Assembly (NCBI RefSeq): GCF_000834635.1 | Contig: NZ_JXQV01000005.1 | Coordinates: 124,001 to 188,000 of the forward strand | Source of the DNA: Agrobacterium tumefaciens | GTDB lineage: Bacteria; Pseudomonadota; Alphaproteobacteria; Rhizobiales; Rhizobiaceae | Direction of reading: 5' to 3' | DNA length: 64,000 bases | Shown here: positions 55,026-63,503 of the stretch, piece by piece | How the letters are laid out: the number at the start of each line of letters is the position of its first letter | Position numbering within the stretch: position 1 is the first letter of the stretch | The notes under the pieces: generated by a model | The model's database searches: none | Told to the model about the DNA's origin: nothing | What the model saw: only the letters and a program-made list of their open reading frames with translations | Translations under genes and position numbers: made by a program

Positions 55026-56539
55026 CCGAACATCCCGTGCAGAAACCAGCCTTGCGACCCCGTATTGGCATGTTCACCATCGCCAGAGCGGAAAATCCAG
55101 AACCGCTCGCCGCTCTCATCTTCCACGATGAAATAGTCACGAACGGCCGCCTGCTCACGCTCGCGTTTCCACCATTCGCCAAAGACCCTCTCCGGCCCAT
55201 CGGCGCGCTTTACCAGACGCCGAACGCCGCGCCATGTGAAGCTTTTCGGCGGATGATCCGGCAGCAGCGCCATCGTCTGGATGGGCTCGGGACGACCGAG
55301 GAGGCGCACAGGGCGCGGCCATTGATCGGGCCAGCCGAGCATATCGTCAGCCGATTGCGAAGCAACCATCTGAACGGAGCGCTCCGGCACATCGCTGGCA
55401 ACAGCTGCATAGCGGTAGACCTTGTGGCCACGGTTGATGATGACATCAACGGTTTCACCAATATCGCCTCTGACATCCTCCAGAAGCGTGGAGCGCGTTT
55501 GCCCGACGACCAGAGGCTCCGCATGGGTCGCAGTCAGGATCATTTTCTCGATGCCGAAACCCGGATTGATCGTATCGATCCTGTCCGTCAACAGGCGGGA
55601 CAGTTGTTTGATATCGCGCACGGGTCTGGATGTGCCGGCCCGGATAGCCTGCACGCCACTATCGACACGGTGAAAGACGAGATCGACACGCCGTGCGCCA
55701 AGGCCGCGTTTTTCGAGTTCAAGACAGAGCTGGCGAACAAGCTTATCGGCATAACGCGCAATGGTTTCAGCAGCGCCGATGGGTTCGGCAAAGAAACGCT
55801 GCGCCTCCACAAGCTCCGGCACGCGGATTGGCTCGATCGGCTCAGACAAAAGCCCATAAGCCTGATCAAGCCTACGACCGACCTGTGGCCCAAACCGCAG
55901 TGTCACCGGCGCACGCGCCGTTGCCATCAACTCTCCGATACGGCGAAAGCCGAGAACTTTCAGATCTGCCACGGTTCTGGGTTCAAGCCGAAGGGCTGCC
56001 AATGGCAAGTTCTCCAGCACGGCTGAGGCTCCCGCTTGCGGGACGATGGTGGCCTCATCTTTTCCGAAGCGCGCAAGTGCGTGCGCTGCCCCCCAGCTAT
56101 CGGCAATGGCCGCACGCGCCCTGAAGCCAAGTCCGTGAAGGCGGTTGATCATGCCCGTTATCATCATCAGTTCATTGCCATGCAGATGATCTGCACCCGT
56201 TGTATCCAGCACCAGTCCGTCTGGCGGGTCGGGTGCTACGATGGGCGCGTAAACGCGCAAAAACCAGAATGCGAGATCGCGAAGGGCGCTGATATCATCG
56301 CCCGCTTGTAGATCTTCAACGATCAGCCCGGGCAGAATGGCTTGAGCCTTGCTGACCGGCATGCCGAGCCGTAGGCCCGCAGCCATTGCGGCAGCATCCT
56401 GCGCTGCAATCACCCGGCGATTGCCCTGACGGGCGATCATGACGACCGGTTGGTCAACCGGTGGCGCCTTGTTGCCAAGTGCCCTGCGATAGCGATCTGT
56501 CGACCATGTTGGCAGGTAGAGCGAGACGACCCTTTGCAT
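55022..56539 (-). CDS. imuB: Y-family polymerase-like mutasome protein ImuB
   Basis: The start MQRVVSLYLPTWSTDRYRR at 56539 is typical; an in-frame frame from 56578 adds 13 unrelated residues. The product is 505 residues and overlaps the end of imuA by 86 bases. It has the Y-family fold, but the acidic catalytic positions are not in the DinB pattern (LPTWSTDR and VLDTTGADHL), which fits the known catalytic inactivity of ImuB. It acts as a scaffold linking DnaE2 to the sliding clamp and to RecA. The C-terminal stretch RVFGEWWKREREQAAVRDYF is characteristic of ImuB. Confidence 0.93.
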   Translation of the reverse strand: MQRVVSLYLPTWSTDRYRRALGNKAPPVDQPVVMIARQGNRRVIAAQDAAAMAAGLRLGMPVSKAQAILPGLIVEDLQAGDDISALRDLAFWFLRVYAPIVAPDPPDGLVLDTTGADHLHGNELMMITGMINRLHGLGFRARAAIADSWGAAHALARFGKDEATIVPQAGASAVLENLPLAALRLEPRTVADLKVLGFRRIGELMATARAPVTLRFGPQVGRRLDQAYGLLSEPIEPIRVPELVEAQRFFAEPIGAAETIARYADKLVRQLCLELEKRGLGARRVDLVFHRVDSGVQAIRAGTSRPVRDIKQLSRLLTDRIDTINPGFGIEKMILTATHAEPLVVGQTRSTLLEDVRGDIGETVDVIINRGHKVYRYAAVASDVPERSVQMVASQSADDMLGWPDQWPRPVRLLGRPEPIQTMALLPDHPPKSFTWRGVRRLVKRADGPERVFGEWWKREREQAAVRDYFIVEDESGERFWIFRSGDGEHANTGSQGWFLHGMFG

Positions 56540-57215
56540 CACAGGCTTCCACTTCAAATGTTGCACATTCGCCGCCACGGCACCGCAAAAGCTCCAGAAA
56601 CCAGCGCGCGCGCCCCACGCCTTGCACAGGCAGTGGCGTGGAAGGACGCACGGAAATTCTCCACCGCGTCACGGCGGCCGTCGGCTGACCGAATTCGGCA
56701 GCACCGGACAAATGACGCCAACGACGAATGGCAAGACCGACAACGCCTGAACTTTCCGCCACCAGCTGCAGCCGACGGGACATATTCATCGGCAGTCTGG
56801 ACACCTCACCGATGACAGCACCAAAGCCGTTGCAGCGCAGGCCTTCCTCAAAACAATCCAGCACGCCTTTTTCATCACGGCACTCCACCATGATCAGACG
56901 GTTTTGCGAGAGACCGGCCTGTGTCAATGCGGGCATGAAAAGGTCAGGCCGGGTGACGCACCAGAGAATTTTACCCGTCACACGCGCCGCAATTCCTGCC
57001 GAAAACAAGGCGGATGCCGCCCCATCAACCGCACCATTGCCGCCTCCGCTCACCTCGTGCAGGCTTCCCATCTTCAATCCTCCGCCTGGCAGATGGTTGT
57101 CGATGGCGGGAATTCCGAATGGCAGATTGTCATGGTGGCGCGTCGGGCCTTGCGTGATCCGCTCAAGCCTTTCCCGCAATTCTTCCACAACAAGCTGTTC
57201 GGCGCGTTTATGCAT
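56454..57215 (-). CDS. imuA: Mutasome protein ImuA (RecA-like)
   Basis: The 253-residue protein shows the ImuA pattern: an N-terminal segment LPFGIPAIDNHLPGGGLKMG followed by a RecA-like core with a degenerate P-loop (HEVSGGGNGAVDGAA), so ATP binding may be lost. It is the first gene of the imuA-imuB-dnaE2 cassette. ImuA interacts with RecA and the other two proteins in damage-induced mutagenesis. The SOS box lies 44 bases upstream of the ATG, where LexA would block the promoter. Confidence 0.92.
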   Translation of the reverse strand: MHKRAEQLVVEELRERLERITQGPTRHHDNLPFGIPAIDNHLPGGGLKMGSLHEVSGGGNGAVDGAASALFSAGIAARVTGKILWCVTRPDLFMPALTQAGLSQNRLIMVECRDEKGVLDCFEEGLRCNGFGAVIGEVSRLPMNMSRRLQLVAESSGVVGLAIRRWRHLSGAAEFGQPTAAVTRWRISVRPSTPLPVQGVGRARWFLELLRCRGGECATFEVEACDAKGRLALPANMVDRSLSQGTWQQGATG

Positions 57216-57258
57216 GACTGAGAACTCTTCAAAAGCATTTCACGCTAAAAGACTACTT

Positions 57259-57273
57259 GTTCACTTTTTGTTC
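57259..57273 (-). promoter_or_regulatory. LexA (SOS) box GTTC-N7-GTTC
   Basis: GTTCACTTTTTGTTC matches the alphaproteobacterial LexA site GTTC-N7-GTTC exactly. It lies 44 bases before the imuA start, the first gene of the SOS mutasome operon. On the plus strand it reads in the direct-repeat form. Confidence 0.9.
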
Positions 57274-57363
57274 CTTTTCCAAAAAAGAGTCAAGGAGAGT
57301 CTCATATGGCTTGTGGACAAGATGAAAATTGTGTCCGCTGCTAACGCTTCAGAGCCTACCGTA

Positions 57364-58629
57364 TCATGCAATTGGCCGCAAAACGACGCGGGACAAGACT
57401 GTGCTGCTCACGTCCAAACGCTTCGGCAATGTCAGCTTGCCCGCGGCATAATAGAGCAGGAATGAACCGATCTGATAGGCGAAGATAATATCGATTTCCA
57501 CAAAGGAGCGCACGACGAAAAGTGCGCACAGCGCAAAAAGGATCAATCCTTGCGGGTCTTGCCTCTTTACCAGAATGGAACGCAGGTGCCCGATGAGAGT
57601 GCCGTAGAGAACGATGACAAGCAGCAACAAGCCAACAAAACCGTTCTCCACGGTCGTTTCGATGTAGGTATTGTGAAAGTGGAAGCCACTTCGCGTGGTG
57701 ATGAAGAAGTCGTTCCATAGGCGCTCGGCATCAAAAAAGCCCATGACCCAGAAACCCTGATAGCCAACACCCAGTATGGGTGACGCCTTGGCCGCTTCTA
57801 TGCCTTGCTGCCAGAGGTAGGTTCGCCCTGTCAGCGTCGAATCCTTGCCGAAAACTCCAAGGATTGCATCGAGCAGACCGAATTGAAGGGCTGCCACGAC
57901 AAACAGGCCTCCCACACCCACAAGTGCCAGAAAAATCATCTTTCGGTTGGCTGGTGACAGCATGCCCATAGGCAGGAAACCAATGACCAGGGCAACCACA
58001 GCGGCGGTGGTGATAACAGACGTTGCCGATTGCGACGCAAGCAAACAGTAGGCTGATATCAGTCCTGCGAAACCGGCAATGCCAAGCCAGAGAATGTCAC
58101 GCTGCCGCAACACAAGCACAGAGCATGCGGCAAAGATGACACCCAGCGATGCGTAAAAGCCCAACTGGTTCTTGGAGGAGAAGGCGCCTACAAAGCTAAA
58201 CGTGCCATCCAGAGCATCAAACAGGTAGATACCGAACAGCAAAGAATAAAGAAGCACGACGATGATGCCGATCAAGGCGCCGCGTGTGAGCGTGGTTATG
58301 GATATGACGCGCATGGCGATGAGTGCGCAGATGATATGCGTCATGTATTGGATTGATGCACGCAGCGTGACCGACATGGCGTCCGACCAGAAACTGGAAA
58401 GAATCGCCAGAACGCCAAAGCCGAAAATCCACCAGTAGCGGGTATAGTTGCCCAGCACACGGCGATAATCAACGACGATCAATGGTAGCCATACGCCGTA
58501 ATAGGCGAGCACGGACACCATTCCGAATTTTGAGGAATAGGCGAAGACGAAGAACGACAGCGCGATAGCCGCCGTTCCGTAAAGGCCGTTTTTATCCGGG
58601 TCGATCAGGGCCGATTTGGCAATCCGCAT
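57364..58629 (-). CDS. exoQ: Succinoglycan polymerisation protein ExoQ (Wzy/O-antigen ligase-like)
   Basis: The 421-residue product has about eleven hydrophobic segments and a large periplasmic loop (about 265-330) with the Wzy-like motif region containing RTYLWQQGIEAAKASPILGVGYQGF. Length and position directly after exoF match ExoQ of S. meliloti (about 431 residues). It would link succinoglycan repeat units in the inner membrane. It is seven bases from exoF and on the same strand; the order exoY-exoF-exoQ matches the known cluster. Confidence 0.88.
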   Translation of the reverse strand: MRIAKSALIDPDKNGLYGTAAIALSFFVFAYSSKFGMVSVLAYYGVWLPLIVVDYRRVLGNYTRYWWIFGFGVLAILSSFWSDAMSVTLRASIQYMTHIICALIAMRVISITTLTRGALIGIIVVLLYSLLFGIYLFDALDGTFSFVGAFSSKNQLGFYASLGVIFAACSVLVLRQRDILWLGIAGFAGLISAYCLLASQSATSVITTAAVVALVIGFLPMGMLSPANRKMIFLALVGVGGLFVVAALQFGLLDAILGVFGKDSTLTGRTYLWQQGIEAAKASPILGVGYQGFWVMGFFDAERLWNDFFITTRSGFHFHNTYIETTVENGFVGLLLLVIVLYGTLIGHLRSILVKRQDPQGLILFALCALFVVRSFVEIDIIFAYQIGSFLLYYAAGKLTLPKRLDVSSTVLSRVVLRPIA

Positions 58630-58636
58630 GCGGACC

Positions 58637-59908
58637 TCACTGCATCAGGACGTCTGATGAGACCTTTATCACATCGCCGGGCTGAACCGTTGTCGTTTCG
58701 TCAGCCTTGATTTCCTTGGACTGACCGTTCTCGTCACGAACAATGATGTAAGTGATCGACGCGGATTTGCCCGACGGGTCGAAGCGAATGGCTTCTGCTG
58801 ACTGCGCCAAGGCCTCAGACATCAACTCACGGCTGGTGCCCAGCTGAAGGTTCAGCTTTTGCAACTCAGCCTCGGTATCCTGCAGTTCCTTGGACCGTTG
58901 TGCGACCCAGTCATTGCGCAGGTTGATCTCGTCCTGCATGGCCTTGTTGATGTCCTGCTTGGCGCGCAGCGTGGAGGTGTCGATATCGAGAAGTGTCGAC
59001 TCCACGTCAGCAGAGCGTTCTTCCGCCGAAATCCGCCGCTGGGCAAGAGCAAGCCCCTGCTCGTTGAGGCGGTTCACTTTCTCGCGGTCTTCATTGGCCA
59101 GTTGAAGTTGGCGATTCTGGGTCTCGGCCTTCTTTTGCAGGGACTCCACCTCTGTTTCCAGAAGCTGCCTGAGATCGGTCAGAGCCTTCAGCTGAAGCGT
59201 GTAGCGCTCGCTGCGCGACTTCATGAGCGCATTTTCGCTCTCCAAAAGAGCGTCGATGTTCAGGATCTTTTCAAGCGCGGGCGTCTTGGCTATTTCCGTA
59301 TCGCCCCGAACCTCTGCCTGAAGCCGCGCCTGACGTGCCAGAAGGCGTCCGCGCTGGTCATCATAGACAGCTGCATCACCACGTGCATTGATGAAATCGC
59401 GGGCGAAACGCTGCCCCGCTTCGGAGCGGCGCAAACCACCCGAAAGGCTGACGGCCTTCAAAACAGTCAGATTGGGTGCATAGGGATATTCGCCGGGCGT
59501 CTCAATGTCACCAGTCATGAAGACCGGGCGGAACTGGGCAATTTCCACCGATGCGGAAGGCAGATTGCGAAGCGCGAACTTGGCCTGCAACTGTGCACCG
59601 ATCTGCTCACCCACCTCATCGATGGTCTTTCCCGCTACATCAAGACGACCGATGAAAGGCAGGGAGAGAGACCCGGAAGCACCAACGGAATAGTCACCGT
59701 TGATAACATCCCAATTGCGAATTGTGCCATCTGCAGGCTGCCACTCCGCAACACGGATGCGCAGCTTATCGGCGGTGCCGAGCCGGTACTGATTGTCCTG
59801 TGCGAGGGCATGAAGGGGGCTTGAGGCGAGCAAAGTTCCAGCCACAAGAAGCGTGGCAACCTTGCGCAACGCACCATTAAGGCAAAATTCGGCGGCAGTG
59901 CCAACCAT
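58637..59908 (-). CDS. exoF: Polysaccharide export protein ExoF (outer-membrane polysaccharide export family)
   Basis: The preferred start is the ATG at 59908 with GGAG six bases before; in-frame starts at 59920 and 59980 are weaker. The product is then 423 residues, close to the 421 of S. meliloti ExoF. A signal peptide (VATLLVAGTLLASSPLHALA-QD) leads to a polysaccharide-export domain (QYRLGTADKLRIRVAEWQ) and SLBB-type domains (PVFMTGDIETPGEYPYAPNL), then a long coiled coil (about 210-350). It should help move succinoglycan through the envelope. It lies between exoY and exoQ. Confidence 0.9.
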   Translation of the reverse strand: MVGTAAEFCLNGALRKVATLLVAGTLLASSPLHALAQDNQYRLGTADKLRIRVAEWQPADGTIRNWDVINGDYSVGASGSLSLPFIGRLDVAGKTIDEVGEQIGAQLQAKFALRNLPSASVEIAQFRPVFMTGDIETPGEYPYAPNLTVLKAVSLSGGLRRSEAGQRFARDFINARGDAAVYDDQRGRLLARQARLQAEVRGDTEIAKTPALEKILNIDALLESENALMKSRSERYTLQLKALTDLRQLLETEVESLQKKAETQNRQLQLANEDREKVNRLNEQGLALAQRRISAEERSADVESTLLDIDTSTLRAKQDINKAMQDEINLRNDWVAQRSKELQDTEAELQKLNLQLGTSRELMSEALAQSAEAIRFDPSGKSASITYIIVRDENGQSKEIKADETTTVQPGDVIKVSSDVLMQ

Positions 59909-59948
59909 ACTATACTCCATTGAAACGACCGCTGAGAGCGACCGGGTC

Positions 59949-59972
59949 ACGACCAGCGTTGAAGCTGGTCGT
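59949..59972 (-). repeat. Hairpin between exoY and exoF
   Basis: ACGACCAGC and GCTGGTCGT pair over 9 bp with a 6-base loop in the 126-base gap between the two genes. No T run follows on the minus strand. It may tune the ratio of exoY to exoF expression. Confidence 0.55.
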
Positions 59973-60034
59973 AATGCCACCGTTAGATGGCCGCAATATT
60001 ATCGTGCTGCAAAACGCAAGAATACGAAATTGGT

Positions 60035-60715
60035 TCAATAGCTACCGCGTGACGTGCACACGGCGGGAATTGTTTTAAAGATAATCGAAACATCCTGCAT
60101 CATCGACCAGGTGCGTACGTACTGCGTATCGAAATCGACGCGCTCCTTGTAGGAAACGTCGTTGCGTCCACTGATCTGCCACAGACCTGTCAAACCTGGA
60201 CGGGTGCTGAGATAGTAAGAAGCAGCGCCTTCGTAATAGTTGAGCTCTTCATCGACCACAGGACGTGGACCAACGACACTCATCTCACCACGAATAATGT
60301 TGATAAGCTGCGGAAGCTCATCAAGGCTCAGCTTGCGCAGGACATTGCCGATTGCTGTCACACGCGGGTCGTTCTTCAACTTGCGCGTCGCCTTCCATTC
60401 CTCGGCAGCTTCCGGATTGGCGGCAAGGTACTGTCGCAGAACCTCATCGCCATTCGTCACCATCGTGCGGAATTTCAGGCAATGGAACATGCGTCCATTA
60501 TGTCCGACGCGGCGGTGGCCGTAAAAGGCAGGGCCGCGGTCAGTAAATTTCACCATAGCCATGATCATGAGAAAGATCGGGCTGAGGATGAGGATTGCTA
60601 GCAGGGCTGACGAAACGTCAAAGCTGCGTTTAGCGATTCCTCCGATCGGAAAGCTCAGATCAAACTCATCTGAACCACTAAGCGGCGAAACAGCCGATCG
60701 AGTCGCGGACTTCAT
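60035..60715 (-). CDS. exoY: Succinoglycan initiating galactosyl-1-phosphate transferase ExoY
   Basis: The 226-residue protein matches ExoY of S. meliloti in length and along most of its sequence: MKSATRSA at the start, PIGGIAKRSFDV, the membrane segment, KFRTMVTNGDEVLRQYL, RKLSLDELPQLINIIRGEMS, VGPRPVV, LSTRPGLTGLWQISGRNDVS and the ending IPAVCTSRGSY. These are the bacterial sugar transferase motifs. It attaches the first galactose to the lipid carrier and so starts succinoglycan synthesis. A GGAG precedes the ATG. It heads the cluster behind a 660-base upstream region. Confidence 0.96.
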   Translation of the reverse strand: MKSATRSAVSPLSGSDEFDLSFPIGGIAKRSFDVSSALLAILILSPIFLMIMAMVKFTDRGPAFYGHRRVGHNGRMFHCLKFRTMVTNGDEVLRQYLAANPEAAEEWKATRKLKNDPRVTAIGNVLRKLSLDELPQLINIIRGEMSVVGPRPVVDEELNYYEGAASYYLSTRPGLTGLWQISGRNDVSYKERVDFDTQYVRTWSMMQDVSIIFKTIPAVCTSRGSY

Positions 60716-61373
60716 AGAGAGGACTCCATTTATGTTTGCGATTGGTCGGTACCCGTTGGGCGCGTCATTTCAAGTCGGATCATCCAGCAAGGCTGTGACC
60801 AGAATTTGGTGCTTTTGAATTTTTTATGGGGCACGCCGCCTTAGTTCCCTGTTGCCGCCTCCCCACAAATACTCACAAAAGATCAGTCTTTAATATTAAA
60901 ACACGCGATATCAACAAACAGATTGCCATCGGCTTGAACGATCGCCGCAACGGCAAAGTCGACTTATGTATTACTTGCATAGATAGATTTGATTTATGCT
61001 TATAGCTTGCTCAATACCGGCGAAAATCGGGAGTCAAGCTGGTCCAAAACAACGCTTTTAAAGGTAAAAATGCTATTGTGCAGCGCAATAAAATTGCGGC
61101 GACGCACACTCAAAAAGACATGCAATGTCGGAAAATTCGTAAAGAAAAATTCATCTCGTTTGCAAAAACTCGCAAAAGTCGTGAAAAATAGACGCAATCG
61201 TGACCCAAAAAAGGCAACATTGTGGCAAATTCATTTTGCCAAGCTGTCAATTATGTTCGGCGAGTTCTCATATTCTTATTTAATCGATTGAGCGGGTGAA
61301 TTTTGCGTGATTCCGGTATTTTATGACGCGCCGCTCACCACACGCATGGCGGCCCTCGGAACAAGACAAAAAA
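60716..61373. promoter_or_regulatory. Long AT-rich region upstream of exoY
   Basis: These 658 bases hold no convincing gene. The stretch at 60840-61300 is much richer in A and T than the window. It contains an inverted repeat TGGCAAA-N5-TTTGCCA at 61223-61241. Long control regions upstream of exoY are known in rhizobia, and this one may bind several regulators. Open frames of 65 and 100 codons here look spurious; see the rejected list. Confidence 0.55.
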
Positions 61374-61399
61374 AGAGCCGTCATTTTCATGACGGCTCT
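61374..61399 (-). terminator. Intrinsic terminator of the PfpI-family gene
   Basis: AGAGCCGTCAT and ATGACGGCTCT pair over 11 bp with a 4-base loop; on the minus strand TTTTTTTG follows directly. It lies 16 bases after the stop of the PfpI-family gene. Confidence 0.93.
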
Positions 61400-61414
61400 C
61401 GCAGAAAAAAGGGA

Positions 61415-61975
61415 TTAGGCGGCGCGGCGGTCGTGTCGGCCTTCCTCGACCTCCTCAACAATCTTCGCAACAAATGCTGGAAGGTCATCAGGCGACCGCG
61501 AGGTGATGATGCCCTTGTCTGTTACGACTTCTGCATCTTTCCAGATGCCACCGGCATTTTTCACGTCCGTCTTGATCGACCCGTAGGATGTCAGTTCAAG
61601 ACCTTTGACGGCGTCCGCCTCAACCAGCAGCCATGGTGCGTGGCAGATGGCGGCGACAACCTTGCCGGACTTTACGAATTCACGCACAACACGCATCGCC
61701 GATTCATCCGTGCGCAACACATCCGGGTTGATCTGGCCGCCGGGGAGTACCAGCGCGTCAAAGTCATCGACCCGCACGTCTTTCGCCAAAAGATCAACCT
61801 TAATGGCGTCACCCCAGTCTTTCTCATCCCAGCTCTTGATTTCGCCGTTCTCGATGGATGCGATCTTTACGTCCGCGCCTTTACGCTTCAGTTCTTCGTA
61901 GGGAACGCGAAGTTCAGAGCGTTCATAACCGTCTGTTGCGAGAATCACAATTTTAGCAGCGTTGATAGCTGTCAT
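61415..61975 (-). CDS. PfpI/DJ-1 family protein (YhbO-like)
   Basis: The 186-residue protein has the type 1 glutamine amidotransferase-like fold with the nucleophile elbow AICHAPW (C111, H112) and the preceding LVLPGG motif. The family includes YhbO/PfpI stress proteins, described as proteases or as deglycases acting on methylglyoxal-modified molecules; which holds here cannot be said. It is a single gene with a strong terminator. It fits the stress-survival theme of the window. Confidence 0.9.
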   Translation of the reverse strand: MTAINAAKIVILATDGYERSELRVPYEELKRKGADVKIASIENGEIKSWDEKDWGDAIKVDLLAKDVRVDDFDALVLPGGQINPDVLRTDESAMRVVREFVKSGKVVAAICHAPWLLVEADAVKGLELTSYGSIKTDVKNAGGIWKDAEVVTDKGIITSRSPDDLPAFVAKIVEEVEEGRHDRRAA

Positions 61976-62012
61976 GGCTGTCTCCTTAAAATGTGTTGAT
62001 AGAGGCTAGGCC

Positions 62013-62234
62013 TCAGTTTTCCTCGTCGGAATTGACCGACGGCAGGAAGAACTCGACATCGTCGCGGCGCGACTTTTCGAGCACTTCGATCTTTTCCTGC
62101 CAGAAGCGCTCTGCCTCTTCAGGTTCTCCGTCATATTGACGGACGAAGGTTTTATTATCGTCTATCATCACCTGACGGGTTCCGCCGAGGAGCATGTATT
62201 CTTCCGCAAGCTTTCGCGTTTCGGTCTTTTCCAT
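62013..62234 (-). CDS. Small acidic protein of unknown function
   Basis: The 73-residue product starts MEKTETRKLAEEYMLLGG behind a GGGGA; a longer start at 62312 (GTG) would add 26 residues rich in Ala, Glu and Asp. It is acidic, with one aromatic-rich segment (TFVRQYDGEPEEAERFWQEK). No signal, membrane segment or family was recognised. It sits 37 bases upstream of the PfpI-family gene on the same strand and could be cotranscribed with it. Confidence 0.6.
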   Translation of the reverse strand: MEKTETRKLAEEYMLLGGTRQVMIDDNKTFVRQYDGEPEEAERFWQEKIEVLEKSRRDDVEFFLPSVNSDEEN

Positions 62235-62443
62235 AACGTCCCCACTGGCTGGAGTTTCAGGTGTGGAGAGCACCGGATGGGATAGAAGCTCGTCTGCCAT
62301 TTCGTCGGCCACCAGAAGAAAACGGAAAAATCCTGGTGTTCTTCGCTACCATCATGTCCGTTTGACACGGTGTCTCTCCTGCCAAGTGAACGTCACCCTG
62401 GAGGAATAGTTCCTTAAATTTCATTTGGAAAAATATGGAACGC

Positions 62444-63496
62444 TCAAGCGCCGAGAACCTGAACCTGACCCAGAAGCCTATCGGCTATTTGCAACGCGGT
62501 GCCGGTGGCAACAACCATTTGAGGAAGCAACAGCCATTCCAGCATCCATGCGCTACCTGACCGTTCCTGCTCATGCACCATGGATTGATGCAGCGCCGAT
62601 ATCTGGACAGCGTTGAAACGGGCAAGCGTGACAAGTGTTTCAGCGAGAACGGGGTTTTGCTTGTGCGGCATGGCCGACGACCCCCCGCCGCCCGACAGGC
62701 GGATTTCTTGTCCCGACTGGGCAAGAAGCGCGACATCCTGGCCAATTTTGCCAAGCGAGCCCGTTATGAGTGACAGTATATTGCCAAATTCCACAATGCC
62801 ATCGCGTTGACTATGCCACTGTGGCGTATCGGCCAGCTCAAGCCGCCGCGCCAGTTCGGCACGGACCTCAGCACCTTTGGCACCAAATTTTTCCAGCGAA
62901 CCCGCAGCGCCGCCAAATTGCAGGCAGAAGCCGGTTTGGCCGAAACTGGCAAGCCGTCCATGGTGGCGAATGAGTGGATGCCGCCAGCTCGCCAGCCGAT
63001 CCTCAACAGTAATCGGAATGGCCGCCTGCATGCGTGTGTGCCCCATCAGGGCCTTTGAGCCATCGCGTGCGCCAACATTTTCCAGCCCTGCAATGCAGCC
63101 AGAGAGCCGGCGCTGAAGGATCTCTGCGGCAACCTTGAGCCGAAGCATCAGACTTGTATCGATCACGTCCTGGCTGGTGGCACCAAAATGCACGCTGGCA
63201 GTTGCGTCTGCTCCAACCGCCGCCCGCAATTGCCGAACCAGTTCAGGAATGACAACGCCGTCCTTTGAGACCCCGTCCCGCAATGCGCCGTAATCAATCG
63301 AGACAGTTGCGATGGCGCCAACAATGCGTGCCGCATGTGGCTCTGGAATAAACCCGACCGCCGCTTCCGCCTCAGCCAACGCCATTTCAAACCGAAGCAT
63401 TGCCTGCACATCCGCCTCCGCGCCAAAGAGCGCGGAGATTTCAGCATCACCAAAAAGGCCAACCAGAAACGGATGTTCGAAGGGGGACAGGCTCAT
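62444..63496 (-). CDS. pcaB: 3-carboxy-cis,cis-muconate cycloisomerase PcaB
   Basis: The 350-residue enzyme belongs to the fumarase/aspartase superfamily; the signature is in GGGGSSAMPHKQNP and an earlier conserved region reads SVHFGATSQDVIDTS. It converts 3-carboxymuconate to 4-carboxymuconolactone in the protocatechuate branch of the beta-ketoadipate pathway. The ATG at 63496 with GAGG upstream is used. It is seven bases from pcaG. PcaB is usually about 350-450 residues; this one is at the short end, as in other agrobacteria. Confidence 0.93.
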   Translation of the reverse strand: MSLSPFEHPFLVGLFGDAEISALFGAEADVQAMLRFEMALAEAEAAVGFIPEPHAARIVGAIATVSIDYGALRDGVSKDGVVIPELVRQLRAAVGADATASVHFGATSQDVIDTSLMLRLKVAAEILQRRLSGCIAGLENVGARDGSKALMGHTRMQAAIPITVEDRLASWRHPLIRHHGRLASFGQTGFCLQFGGAAGSLEKFGAKGAEVRAELARRLELADTPQWHSQRDGIVEFGNILSLITGSLGKIGQDVALLAQSGQEIRLSGGGGSSAMPHKQNPVLAETLVTLARFNAVQISALHQSMVHEQERSGSAWMLEWLLLPQMVVATGTALQIADRLLGQVQVLGA

Positions 63497-63503
63497 TTTC
63501 ACC

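Noticed and set aside
58859-59824. A 321-codon plus-strand frame
   Set aside because: It is antisense to exoF and arises from the high-GC third positions of the coiled-coil coding region.
60989-61291. A 100-codon plus-strand frame in the exoY upstream region, and a 65-codon frame opposite
   Set aside because: Composition is Lys/Arg- or Phe-rich as expected from AT-rich non-coding DNA, there is no good ribosome-binding site, and neither resembles ExoX or any other family.
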